Of a DNA stretch of 64,000 bases, positions 13,084 through 24,265 are shown in pieces (the stretch's first letter is position 1; the number at the start of each line of letters is the position of its first letter). Source of the DNA: Hofstenia miamia (Eukaryota > Xenacoelomorpha > Acoela). Location: positions 897,818 to 961,817 of the forward strand of contig SCFE01000018.1 of assembly GCA_004352715.1 (NCBI GenBank). The letters are read 5' to 3'. Position numbers and translations under genes: made by a program. Below the pieces are notes generated by a model. The model made no database searches. It had not been told where the DNA came from and saw nothing but the letters and a program-made list of their open reading frames with translations.

Positions 13084-14604
13084 CATAGGTGTAAACCGGT
13101 CGGGTCAGTATTTTATGACCGGCCAGTTTGAACCGGTCTAAAACCGGTCAAATAACGACTGAGTGAATGAAAAATATTTAGCTTCTCTTGATTGAATTTT
13201 GATGAAATACGTAATATCATCATGTTTAATCGCCAAAATTTCAAAATTCTATGCAACTGGATAAAAATTGGGATTTACTAGAGGATATTTTTTCAGTAAT
13301 TGACAAATTGCATCACTTGTAAAGGAGTTGGTCAATTTGTACGTGCAGTATTTTTTCAAATAATTTAGTAAAAGGTTGCGTTATTCAGATTGGTCTATAA
13401 TTTTTAACAACAAGGGGATCTCCATTTTTATATAAAGGTGTTATGTCTGATTTTTTTCATTATCTCCGTAAATTGGTTTTCAACGATGATTTGATTAAGT
13501 GCAAATAAAAGTGTTCGTTAATATATAAAAAATTCTTAAATATAAAGAAAAGTAAATGAGTAGAATCTGAAAACTTATTAACGTCTAAGTTTTGTACAAT
13601 AACTTTTGATTCTTCTAAGGTAGAAAACCTAAATTGTAACGACGACTCATACTATTTGATAGACTAAGTTTTGATAGAGGAATTTTATGAAAATTGAAAT
13701 TTCCTCATTCTTTAAATTTAAACATTTCTAGGTCGATTCTCTTTCCCAAAAACTCGCAATATTGAATACCCTGTGTGAAATCCTTCAAGCTAATAAGAAC
13801 CTACCACATTGTAATACGATTAAAATACCGGGAAATACTCATAAACATAATTCTAGGTCAAAACTTTCACATGTGCTAGGTTTAAGGAAGACGTTTTAAA
13901 TAAATCCTTGAGTATTAATGTAGCCATTCCAACCAGGAACTCGCAACCTAGAGAAACTAAAAACATTGAAAAAATGTATTTCTGGTAAATCACTGCTAGA
14001 ATACAAACTGTATAAGAATGACAATGCGATAACTCGTTATTAATGTAATACAATAGCAATTTATTCATAGCTTGAAATATGTGCTTTTGTAATTTATGTA
14101 ATTTGAGNATAAACATAATTCTAGTTCAAAACTTTCACATGTGCTAGACATAAGGGAGAAGTTTTAAATAAATCCCTGAGCATTAATGTAGCCATTTCAA
14201 CCTGGAACTCGTGTTGTGTGAATTTATTGATGCTATTCAGATAAATTATCAGTTATTTAATTGTCAACATTTTTCTGCATAAATAATCTTTCATCCTATT
14301 TTATCTAACATGTTTTATATATATTAAAATATATACTAATCCGTGCAAGTTGGAATTCACTCTTGGGAATTTCAGATTAAATTCCAGTCCTGTTCTCAAT
14401 CCAACTGAAATACAATGTCACTTCTAGCTCTCAAAATCTAATTTTATATTTTATATATATATATATATATACCCTTTTTCATGTAAATATTTAATTAAGC
14501 TTTGAAAAATGGTCTGCCGGTCAGACAGGCTGGTCAACCGGTTTCAGTTGGCACCGGTGCCGGTCGGGTCGGGTCGACAATTTTCCGACCGGTTTACACC
14601 TATG
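13084..14604 (+). mobile_element. hAT-like non-autonomous element, copy 2, both ends present
   Basis: Both ends carry a 20-bp terminal inverted repeat, CATAGGTGTAAACCGGTCGG at 13084 and its reverse complement ending at 14604. The flanks are attagctc (13076-13083) and attatctc (14605-14612), an 8-bp target duplication with one mismatch, which is the hAT signature. The body is AT-rich and has no transposase frame, so movement would need an enzyme supplied elsewhere. The right end is rich in ccggtcgggtcgg motifs. An N at 14108 is followed by ~107 bp (to about 14215) that is a diverged repeat of 13842-13940 and is absent from copy 1, so the assembly has probably joined two copies here. Confidence 0.85.
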
Positions 14605-14612
14605 ATTATCTC

Positions 14613-14949
14613 ACTTAACAATGTCATTTTTCAATGATAGCATTTTTATATGATTTTTATGAAAGTCTAAGCAAAAGAATAAATTATTAGCACTTTAATT
14701 TATAATATTAATAAAAAGTTAGATCGAAATATACCCATGCTACAACTACTGCTCGTAACTTTTTCTTTTTATGTAGATAAACCTTCCCAAACATCTGAGG
14801 CTTGTCATGCGGAAGGTCCGAGTTCGCTATAAAAGATTTCACAACAGGCAGCACAATATTATAGCTCAAGTAAAAAAAGTCGCCACATTATAAACACATT
14901 TTTGATAACAAACAAAAGACAAATAGAGGGTTTCAAAATATATTTGAAA
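14613..14949. other. Unassigned AT-rich spacer
   Basis: Sequence between the hAT-like element and the Tc1-like relic; nothing recognised. Confidence 0.4.
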
Positions 14950-15640
14950 ATATAATTGTCTCAGCTTGTAACCTGGTGACAAAGTTATTTCCATTCAAAG
15001 CGTGACACGCAGATAAACGTTTTGAAACTGAATCCATTAAACGTAATCTACGTTCTTGAGTTATTTGGTGTTGTCATTCAAGGATGTAACTTTTTAATTC
15101 TTTCAGATTTGTGGATTTTTTTCTCGTCAAAATCCTTCAGAATCTCCCATATGTACTAGATCTGACGAATTCGGTGGTCATTGCATAACTTGAATATTAT
15201 AATAGGTACAAAAATTCTTTTGTCGATTTTGAGGTATAAGGGGTTGCTCCATCTTGTTCTAAGATCCATGAATCGGGGTATAAACAGGTTGCGTATGGTA
15301 CAAATTCCTCGAGTATTTGGCAATATTTTGAATTATTAATTGTACCAGTGCCATCTAGTAACTTTAGTTAAATCCTCAAATTTTGAAAAGTGGCAACCTT
15401 GTTTACTTGAACTGTACTAAGCACCAGACCAAGAACATTTTTGAGACGAAAATGAATGAGGAGAAACTGCTCATTTACATTGTATATTCCGATTTTGGGG
15501 ATTGCATTATTCGTTAGATGTAAAGCATTTAAAAAATTTTTCAAGAAGCCATCAAAAAAGGATTTTTTTTCAATGAGAAATCAGATTTTTGTAAAAACAT
15601 TCAAATTCTTCCCATAGCTAATGTTCAGATAATGAAGAGT
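14950..15640 (-). pseudogene. Tc1-like transposase relic
   Basis: On the minus strand the read runs LDGTGTINNSKYCQILEEF, then WILEQDGATPYTSKSTKEF, then, after stops and a frame change, KELKSYILE, ITQERRLRLMDSVSKRL and SACHALNGNNF. This is the second half of a Tc1-type transposase: the LDGT.N...Y..IL block, the second catalytic Asp in EQDGA..H-like context (His replaced by Tyr), and the final ELK..I...W..I....L..L..S.P.R. segment. The third catalytic residue region is only partly legible (an SSDLV-like string in another frame). Several in-frame stops show it is inactive. No terminal repeats were found. Confidence 0.75.
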
Positions 15641-15955
15641 TCTAATGCCCATGGGAGCGACAATTCAAATATTTTGCTTTCTGAAGAAAAATTCTGAGCA
15701 CCCTTTAGGTCAAAGGTAATCTCGACGAAAGATTTGCAACAGATCGCGAATTAAAGACGAAAAATAAGGTGAAGACATTACCTGATCTTAATTATCCGAC
15801 AATTATAATGGTCTGAAAAAAATTGTTGGACAACCATTACAGATGTTTGAAAATTCCTAGTAGAATTAGGGCTAAGTTTAGCTTATGCATAAGTATAAAA
15901 CAATTTATATAATTATTATCTTCATCGGTTACTTAGTTGTTACTAAAATACACAC

Positions 15956-17792
15956 CAGGGGCGCACCCAGCTTTTTTTCTGAGGAGGGGAACTATTCTTT
16001 AGTTTATATATATATATATATATANNNNNNNNNNNNNNNNNNNNNNNNNNNNNNNNNNNNNNNNNNNNNNNNNNNNNNNNNNNNNNNNNNNNNNNNNNNN
16101 NNNNNNNNNNNNNNNNNNNNNNNNNNNNNNNNNNNNNNNNNNNNNNNNNNNNNNNNNNNNNNNNNNNNNNNNNNNNNNNNNNNNNNNNNNNNNNNNNNNN
16201 NNNNNNNNNNNNNNNNNNNNNNNNNNNNNNNNNNNNNNNNNNNNNNNNNNNNNNNNNNNNNNNNNNNNNNNNNNNNNNNNNNNNNNNNNNNNNNNNNNNN
16301 NNNNNNNNNNNNNNNNNNNNNNNNNNNNNNNNNNNNNNNNNNNNNNNNNNNNNNNNNNNNNNNNNNNNNNNNNNNNNNNNNNNNNNNNNNNNNNNNNNNN
16401 NNNNNNNNNNNNNNNNNNNNNNNNNNNNNNNNNNNNNNNNNNNNNNNNNNNNNNNNNNNNNNNNNNNNNNNNNNNNNNNNNNNNNNNNNNNNNNNNNNNN
16501 NNNNNNNNNNNNNNNNNNNNNNNNNNNNNNNNNNNNNNNNNNNNNNNNNNNNNNNNNNNNNNNNNNNNNNNNNNNNNNNNNNNNNNNNNNNNNNNNNNNN
16601 NNNNNNNNNNNNNNNNNNNNNNNNNNNNNNNNNNNNNNNNNNNNNNNNNNNNNNNNNNNNNNNNNNNNNNNNNNNNNNNNNNNNNNNNNNNNNNNNNNNN
16701 NNNNNNNNNNNNNNNNNNNNNNNNNNNNNNNNNNNNNNNNNNNNNNNNNNNNNNNNNNNNNNNNNNNNNNNNNNNNNNNNNNNNNNNNNNNNNNNNNNNN
16801 NNNNNNNNNNNNNNNNNNNNNNNNNNNNNNNNNNNNNNNNNNNNNNNNNNNNNNNNNNNNNNNNNNNNNNNNNNNNNNNNNNNNNNNNNNNNNNNNNNNN
16901 NNNNNNNNNNNNNNNNNNNNNNNNNNNNNNNNNNNNNNNNNNNNNNNNNNNNNNNNNNNNNNNNNNNNNNNNNNNNNNNNNNNNNNNNNNNNNNNNNNNN
17001 NNNNNNNNNNNTTGCTATATTTCTCATTGCTAGTTTCGCTTTTGGCAATAACTGGAATGAATAATAGATAAGAAATGATAGCATAAAAACCAAGCATAAC
17101 ACATAAAAACTTTTTTAAAAGAAAAAACATCGTTGTGAGATAACAAACAAAACTACGAGTGCTTCATACTTCTGTTAGCACTAAGAAAAATCTAAGTTAA
17201 ATTTTGCCAGAAATCGTAATCACTAAAAGCAAATTTGATTCTGCATAGATACCTTATGTAAAAGCTGTGATCATTGTTTAATATCTCTAGGTTTGACATC
17301 ACAATATGAAGTGTGTGTGACAGAAAGATAGCAATGGTGCGAAATAAGGTTAATGTTATGCCTTCAATATGTAAAAAAGTGAATTTGGTAGTGGAAGCAT
17401 AATGTATATATCAAACTGTGCTGTACACATGCAATAGCCAATACTGTATTAATTTACTAGGCAGGACAATAATGATTTTCGAATTGGGACTTTATTATGT
17501 TTCACCAAGATTTTCATCCATTAATGCTTGTGAGAATGTTCTTAGTAAACCTAAATAATTGCAAATTATTGGTAATTTTTCTTCTTCTAAGGTATTCAAT
17601 AGATTAATTGATTTCCAATTATTGTAATAATTGCAATATAAATTAATTATTGCTTACCCTTGCAGATAGATTTGCTTAATATATATGTACTATGTTATCA
17701 TATCAGCATACATTTCATGAGGAATGGAAGCATCTGTGCTCTGTTGAGAGGGGGAACGTTCCCCCAGTTCCCCCCCTCTGGGTGCGCCTCTG
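15956..17792. mobile_element. hAT-type element with perfect 8-bp target duplication, centre in assembly gap
   Basis: The left end reads CAGGGGCGCACCCAG and the right end CTGGGTGCGCCTCTG, which are inverted repeats of each other apart from one base. The flanks are identical: atacacac at 15948-15955 and at 17793-17800. The ends are the same type as those of the MITE at 20905-21107. Of the span, 987 positions are N, so true length and coding content are unknown; the visible ~850 bp show no transposase motif. A run of G/C near 17747-17782 forms an inverted repeat with itself (gggggaacgttccccc). Confidence 0.85.
16025..17011. other. Assembly gap (987 N)
   Basis: N run inside the hAT-type element, preceded by a TA repeat. 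Open frames across it are artefacts. Confidence 0.99.
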
Positions 17793-17800
17793 ATACACAC

Positions 17801-20570
17801 TCAACACTATGGGCATCCAAATTTAAATATTTACTGGAGGAGTTGACATCTGCTCCGGGGAGTTGAACAATCTTATCCCCAGGCCTACGGCCCTGAGCTA
17901 CATGTTTATTAATCATAATAATCATGAAGTACAACATTGGCATTACAAATAAACAATCACATAGTTTGATTAGTGATTTATTGTATTATAAACGACGTCT
18001 AAATTATAGAAGTATCCTTTCTTTATATATGAATTTCAAATAGGAATTATAATACTTTTAAATATTTCGAAAAAATTATTTTCTTCAACTCGATTTGTGA
18101 TTGAATATCTGAGCACAACCCGACCAGACTTAACCCGAGGACGACCTGATCTGCTTAACAACAATGATGTTCAACAGTTACTCCCACCTGACATTATTTT
18201 CACCAATGAAAATCCATTCTTGATGAACAATTTCTCATTTAATACTGTCTTACTGTAGTAGAGGCTTTCCAGTGACAGAGGGAATTGAGATACTAGTTGT
18301 GAAACCAACTTCCAAATTTGTAATGAATTTACAAGATTAATATATGAATGTAGCCTTTAGCAATTTGTATGCGTGTGGTGTAGTTCTTTTATATTGATGG
18401 CTGGGATTTGTTGAAGGATCTGTCGTGCAAATTTCTCCTACACTTTTCCGTGTCACACTTATTTTGAGAAATCAAGAACTAAATGACGTTTAGTAAATAT
18501 ACATAGAAAGGCTGATTTAAATATAGTCAAGTTCGTTATTATATAAAATTGAATTACGCAATTTTTTTACTATTCTTAGCTTAAAAAGTATATAAGCACT
18601 GCTAAATTGTTTTGCATTGCTTTATGTAAATCTTCATCACTATGTAATACGTTTACTTAGTCAATGCAATTATAACAGTTTTTTACATGTATGTAAACAT
18701 GTATGTACATACTCTTATCATCATGTCATCAACAGAAAATAGATTTATGCACACACATGGATTACATCACCATTTTGGAACAGTAATTTTTACAGGTCTA
18801 TATAGAATTTACTCAATATATCGAAATCTCATGGGTTATTAGGGTAGATATTTTAAATAGCTTTTAAAATATTATTATATATTTCAATAACTATCAGGAT
18901 TATGTTATATGCAAAATTCAAGATGTATATGTTCTTGCAGTGCTAGGAATCAAGCATCTAGTTTAAATTACTTGCTATTTTAAAATAATAAGAAAATGAG
19001 TATTATCAATTTAAGTATTTTTAAGTTTAAATCACATGCTCACACATCCTTGCTTAAATTTATTCTAGGGTCAGTACTACCCAAAAAGTCGGGCAATGTG
19101 AAAATCGATCAAAGCTTTAGTTAAAAATACTTTTTTGCAAGAACAACTTTTGATTTTGATCAAATGTTACTTTTTGTTCGATGTGGCAAAGAACATCAAC
19201 AGTTTTAAGTTTTTGTCGTAATCATATACCATTGTAAAAACTATTGACATTTTTAAATCAGACTGTGGTTATTAAAAAGAATTCCTTTGGACATAATTTG
19301 AAAATCTATCTTCGTAATCATTGGAAATATTCAAATTGCTTCCATCCATAGTGTTGTAAGAATACGACTGCGAAGGCGATGACAACAACAATATTGACCT
19401 CAGCTATTTTATTTTCTGTGAATAGACCACACATGTTTGGCTCTAGAATTATCACACCGTACTCCCAGTTCCAAAAAAAAGATGACAATGATAGAGAAGA
19501 CGATCCTATATTCCGTGATGCTTTTTTAGATTTTAGATGTCTTCATTATTTAGTGAGTTATAAGCGTTTAGAAATAACTTATAATAACCATCACAAACGA
19601 TCAATGTCTAGGTAATTTAGGGTTAATGTTAAGCGATATATGTGGCATCTAGAAAAAAGGTTTCTTAATTTTCAACTTTATTAAACAAAATGAAGCACAA
19701 GCTAAATAATTGAAAGTACAAAAATTAAGACAACAAATACAAATACTAATAAAATTATGTTATATTTAGCCATGAGGGTTTCTATTTTTTAAAATGTCAA
19801 CGTTAAATATTACATTGATTTGTGTTGTAAACTATTGTTACACTATTGTTTTGTAATGAAATAGTTTATAATAAGATAATATTTATTATTGTAACGCCGT
19901 TGAATATAATGTTTAGGCAATCATGGCAACTCTCAATACAAGAACTATCATAGCATCGCTAAATAATTTCTGTGTTTTAAAAATGTAAAACTTGGTCTTA
20001 AGTTCAGTACTTATGAATATTATATATTGTGAAGTTGGAATTGCAACTGCGCAAACTATCAAGTAAAAATTTCGAGACCTTTAAATTTTTCTTCTAAATT
20101 TTTTTACGAATTTTATTAAAATCATTGCCAATTTCTTTTAGTGGAACAACTTATACAGTATTTTATATAGTGAAGCCTTTTTCCTAGACATCAAAGCAAT
20201 ATCAACCGCTAAAAATAAAACCATAGTACAAGGGTAGAATGTTTGCATTTTGTTAATCTCTGAGAGTGTGTTTTAAACGTGGTAAATGCCGATTATGTAA
20301 GCAATCTGGAAGAGTTCAAATGCGACATGGTGCTTGAATAATATCGCTATTTTACTCTTCAGAGGGCATTCACAATTTACAAAACAAAATTTGATGTTAA
20401 CTTTCCATGAATTTTCTCCAAGCCTATTAGAAAATTTGGAAACCATGAGCCATGGACTTGCTTGAATGTGATTTAAATTCTCTCCTTACCTGAAGTTCAT
20501 GTAATTATAAGACTAAGACCCAATTAGAGCAACAATGACCGTTAGCTGTTTCTTTATGTGTAGGTAGAAT
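17801..20570. other. Unassigned intergenic region
   Basis: No gene family recognised. Near 17877-17895 the string ccaggcctacggccctg looks like the end of another hAT-type MITE, but no partner end was found. A 78-codon frame at 19379-19615 has no resemblance to known proteins and is not supported. Confidence 0.4.
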
Positions 20571-21118
20571 TCAGACTTGTCAACGAGTAGAGCTTCTAAC
20601 GAGCCGAGTTGAGCGTATCCGAGCCAAACTTGAGCACAGTATTTGATAAACAACGAGCCAAATTTGATTATGGAGATTTTTCTTATTATTTGCAGTCAGT
20701 ATACCTTTCCTATAATCTTATTTAAGAAATGTTTAGTAAATAATTGGAAAAACTATGTAAAAAATTCTTTGAGCACAATATTTTTAAAAAATTACCAAGC
20801 TAAAATGAGCCTCATTAAAATATTTATGTGGCGAGTCGAGGCAAACTTACACAAAATTTAAACGAGCCGAGCCAAGTTTGGAAATGTCGGCTCGTTGACA
20901 AGCCCAGTGGCGCACCCAGGGGGAGCATGGTGGAATGCCCCCGTCAGGTTTCCAAATTTAATTATGACTGGATAAATCAAAAAATTTTTCGTAAAAAATT
21001 GAAAAATTTAAAATCTAGGATCGAGAAATGCATTTTTAAGGGATTCGCCCCGCATTAGGGAATAACAATGCTGTCCCCCCTGTCAGAAAATCCTGGGTAC
21101 GCCCCTGGACAAGCCTGA
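20571..21118. mobile_element. MITE with CAGACTTGTCAACGAG ends, interrupted by another MITE
   Basis: The left end CAGACTTGTCAACGAG (from 20572) pairs with the right end CTCGTTGACAAG-CCTG, whose parts lie on either side of the insertion at 20905-21107 (20891-20904 and 21116-21117). A related copy lies at 28916-29256, which confirms the ends. The interior is rich in gagccgag-type motifs next to each end. Flanks aggtagaat and ggtagatc suggest an imperfect target duplication. There is no coding content. Removing the inner insertion gives about 337 bp, close to the 341 bp of the second copy. Confidence 0.75.
20905..21107. mobile_element. 203-bp hAT-type MITE nested in another MITE
   Basis: Ends are CAGTGGCGCACCCAGG and CCTGGGTACGCCCCTG (inverted repeats with two mismatches). 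A perfect 8-bp target duplication, gacaagcc, lies at 20897-20904 and 21108-21115. The host sequence is the right terminal repeat of the CAGACTTG MITE, so the order of insertion is clear. A diverged relative of its left half lies at about 53046-53185. Confidence 0.9.
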
Positions 21119-22440
21119 GGTAGATCCCCAAACTCATTAATTTAAAGTGTGCCGAATGCAAAGTCAAATGTCGCTTCGTTGCTTCAAAGAAAACAACAAA
21201 TTTGCGCGGATTAGGAGCGAAAAGGAAAGAGCAGATACTCCTCCATCCAGTGATGATTTCAGATTCCGCATATCATTGTTAGTTTTTATTGTAAAGCTTT
21301 TAAAAAAATTCAAGTGAAATAAAAAACTTTTAAAATTCTTGGCCAATTTAGGGATAGCAATTTTTTGGCTAAACTTATGGTATAGCCAAGTTGTCAGACG
21401 TACTCTTTAAAATACAATTTGCCAGGATATAGGCATCATTTTGATTGTCTGGGGTGTAGTCGGTACAAGCTTGCTTATTCGGGAATCGGGAATTTAGGTA
21501 CTGGTAACAGGAGCTAAATACGGACTGTAAAAACTGTTTTTCGGAAAGAAAAAAAATCAATTTTATTCAAATCTTTCAAATCATCGTCGTCATCATCAGT
21601 ACATAGACGTTCATCATTTACCAATTTTAGGAGCGTATGGTGCTAGTATAATATCATCGTGCTGTAGAATGCATGTCAACTATACAATTTACGAGCGTAC
21701 ACTTTGCTTATACGGGCGCACGGGCATACTTACGGATACGGGCTACACCCCTTTTTTATTACTACAACCCAGATTATTGTGATTTTGCACGCAATTCGAT
21801 GAATTGAAAATTACCGCTTGTATAGCACCTAGAATATAATATTATATTAGCAATATTATATTACTCTAAGCGTCAAGGCATCCTATTAATACATGACTAA
21901 TAAATACTGTTCATTCCCCTCAATATTGGCCGAGGACGGATTAGGCTAGTTATTAAGATAATTTCAAGGCAGGATGCCAATCTTCTGATAAGGAGTGGTT
22001 TGAATTGCGAAAAGATTATCCTCACCCTTTCATGGCTGGTTGAGAATAATAATTATTATTCATAACAAGTCAATGATGGTTGGGAATATGTTAATAATGG
22101 CCCCGCGCAGACGATACAAATTCTGTTGCTAAACAGATAAGAAATCACATTGGAGGAATTCAAATTATTTTAAAATTATCACTTGCTATAATTGGTTTGC
22201 AACAAAAGTTGCATCGTATGCGTGAGGCCTAAAGCTGTATTCTTCTATTTGAGGAATTCAACTGTTAGCCGTTAACATTAATTTTAGTTAAATTTAGGGC
22301 CTAGGTATCATTGCCTTTTTTAATCGAAACATTGCAGTCCATTGTATTGTATTGGTGTGTTCTATAATTTATACATTTTGAATTTAATAGAATTATCAAA
22401 AATATAATATACTATCTTAAACAATGTAAATTGTGTTAAA
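21119..22440. other. Unassigned intergenic region
   Basis: No family recognised. Short frames at 21164-21346 and 21375-21560 (minus) have no supporting similarity. Confidence 0.4.
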
Positions 22441-22463
22441 CTATACCTACATTTGAGAGATCT

Positions 22464-22490
<27 letters not shown>
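22464..22490. repeat. TA dinucleotide repeat
   Basis: A simple (TA)n tract, one of about ten in the window. Confidence 0.9.
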
Positions 22491-22497
<7 letters not shown>

Positions 22498-22589
22498 TGA
22501 TATTTTGCTAAGACTTAGCATATTATGAAAGATTTATTCAGCAAACATGTTTCGCTACATACGTATAGCTTCGTCAGTGCATATAGAGT

Positions 22590-22990
22590 ATAGAGGGAAA
22601 GTTTAGAAAAGTTTAAGAATGCTAACATGGTTTAATTGTCTATTTAAAAGTTTTTTACGTTGTTGTTTTATTAATAATGCTTCAGTGATCTTGGTATGTT
22701 TGTTCTTTGTTAATATTTTAAAATGATCTTTTGTTGCTTGGTGATGATGTAAGTAAATTTCTGATGTTAGGTGACCTCTTAGGTGTTCTTTAATTCTAAT
22801 TTCCAAATGTCTTCTTGTCTCCCCGATGTATGAGGNTTCTTTGTTAATATTTTAAAATGATCTTTTGTTGCTTGGTGATGATGTAAGTAAATTTCTGATG
22901 TTAGGTGGCCTCTTAAGTGTTCTTTAATTCTAATTTCCAAATGTCTTCTTGTCTCCCCGATGTATGAGGCATTACACTCATCACAAGAAT
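22590..22990 (-). pseudogene. Penelope-like element fragment with GIY-YIG endonuclease
   Basis: Reading leftward from 22989 the minus strand gives CDECNASYIGETRRHLEIRI then KEHLRGH, the core of a GIY-YIG nuclease as found at the C-terminus of Penelope-like retroelements: a Cys pair, YIGET, R.L..R..EH. A tail follows (KNKHTKITEALLIKQQRKK), similar to the I(LE).I.I end of these proteins. The reverse transcriptase that should precede it is not present. The segment 22703-22835 is repeated at 22837-22969 with a few substitutions on either side of a single N (22836), so the assembly has duplicated it. The strand to the left contains catgtttcgctacat, similar to Penelope-like 3' tails. Confidence 0.7.
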
Positions 22991-23029
22991 ACTACAAAAT
23001 CAATAAACATTTACACAGTTAAACCATTG

Positions 23030-23794
23030 AGATGGGAATGCCTGTCGCATTGATGCAATTAAACCTTTGCGATATTACCTTAAAGGCATTCTTGATCCCT
23101 TGATACGTCTTGAGAATTATGCAGCTGAAAAGCAAGATGGTGAAATTCTATCTGACATGAGGCAATCTACAAATAGCCTTTTATAATATCAACCTGTGTT
23201 TGGTATGATGTTTTGTTCCAAATCAATTTGACAAGCAAGGCAATACAAAGTTCCTCAATTACCTTAGATAATCAAATGGCTAAGATTGATAAAACTTTAA
23301 ATTTCCTACAAACGTATCATGATTCTGGTTTTAGAAGAGCAAAGGTCACTGCTCAATAAATTGCAGAAGAGTTTGATTTGGAAACCTCATTTCCCGTTTT
23401 TCGTAAGAGAACTTAGTTATGACGATTTACTGCTGACGACATGGTTATTGAATTGTGCCGTTATTATGCTTATAAAACGATATGTTTGAAAATTTTAATG
23501 ATGCTCGTGATGTTTTGAATTATATATTCAGGAGTAACATTCACTGATTTATATCCTAACATGTGTTTTGCTTTAGGGTTTTTGCTTACCATCCCAATCA
23601 CAGTAGCTTTAGCTGAAAAGTCGTTTTCCAGATTAAAACTTATAAAAACATATATACGATCAACTATGAAGGAAAATTGTTTAGCATCGCTTGCAATGAT
23701 TTCAGTTAGCATTAGAATAGCTAGACAGCTGGATTTTGGTAAATTAATTGACAAATTCGCCACATTAAAAGAGAGAAAAGCCAGATTTGTTTAA
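23030..23794 (+). pseudogene. hAT (ZMYM-type) transposase relic with intact dimerisation domain
   Basis: The + strand reads AIDAIKPLRYYLKGILDPL and GEILSDMRQSTNSL, then after stops MAKIDKTLNFLQTYHDSGF, then IAEEFDLETSFPVFRKRT, and ends with an open 77-codon frame (23561-23794) containing LTIPITVALAEKSFSRLKLI and KTYIRSTMKENCLASLAMIS. This is the second half of animal hAT transposases annotated as zinc-finger MYM-like proteins; the last block is the hAT dimerisation domain. The upstream two thirds is broken by stops, so the gene is dead, though the last domain is still open. Catalytic and zinc-finger parts are missing. Confidence 0.85.
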
Positions 23795-23847
23795 TTATTG
23801 ATTTATAGTTTGGACCTTTTTTGCTTTCCCTCCGCCCTAACATAATT

Positions 23848-24265
23848 TTCATAGTAAATGGAATGTTTGCATTGGAAACAGGAAACAGGATTTGTGGCTT
23901 TGGGTTAGGGTTTAGGTCTATGAAAATATTAATTTAGGTTTTGGTCGAGAAAACATGAATTTGTGACTTTGGTTTAGGGTTTCGGCCTATAAAAAATAAG
24001 AATTTGAGATTTAGGTTAGGAATTTTGGGTTTAGGTTGAGGAAACATGGATTTCAGACTTTGGTTTAGGGTTTTGGTCTATAAAAATTAGGAATTTAGGT
24101 TTGTTATGGTGAAAATTAGGCGAAGAATAGATCCTAAAAAGTGACGAATAATCTGGTGGAATGAAGAACTATCTGGGAGATTTGGAAAAATGAAGAATTG
24201 ACCGGGATTAGGGTTAGGGTTATGCCTTAATATGTTTTTAATGCAAACATTTCATGTTCTATGAA
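23848..24265. mobile_element. 418-bp inverted-repeat element with telomere-like minisatellite
   Basis: 26-bp imperfect inverted repeats (23 of 26 match) lie at 23848-23873 and 24240-24265; their inner half is AATGTTTGCATT. Between them are about three diverged units beginning near 23881, 23949 and 24039, each with ggaaaca..., ctttggtttagggttt and ctataaaaa blocks, followed by gattagggttagggtta near 24206-24222. No coding content. It is a MITE-like or foldback-like element by structure; no target duplication was identified. Confidence 0.6.

Noticed and set aside
17840-17910. tRNA-like SINE on the minus strand (gtagctcag ... gttcaactcc)
   Set aside because: A-box and B-box look-alikes are present, but the spacing and the rest do not fold as a tRNA, and the cagggccgtaggc string fits a MITE end better.
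22464-22490. CRISPR-like or regulatory role for regularly spaced TA tracts
   Set aside because: These are simple dinucleotide repeats in a eukaryotic genome; no spacer-repeat structure exists.
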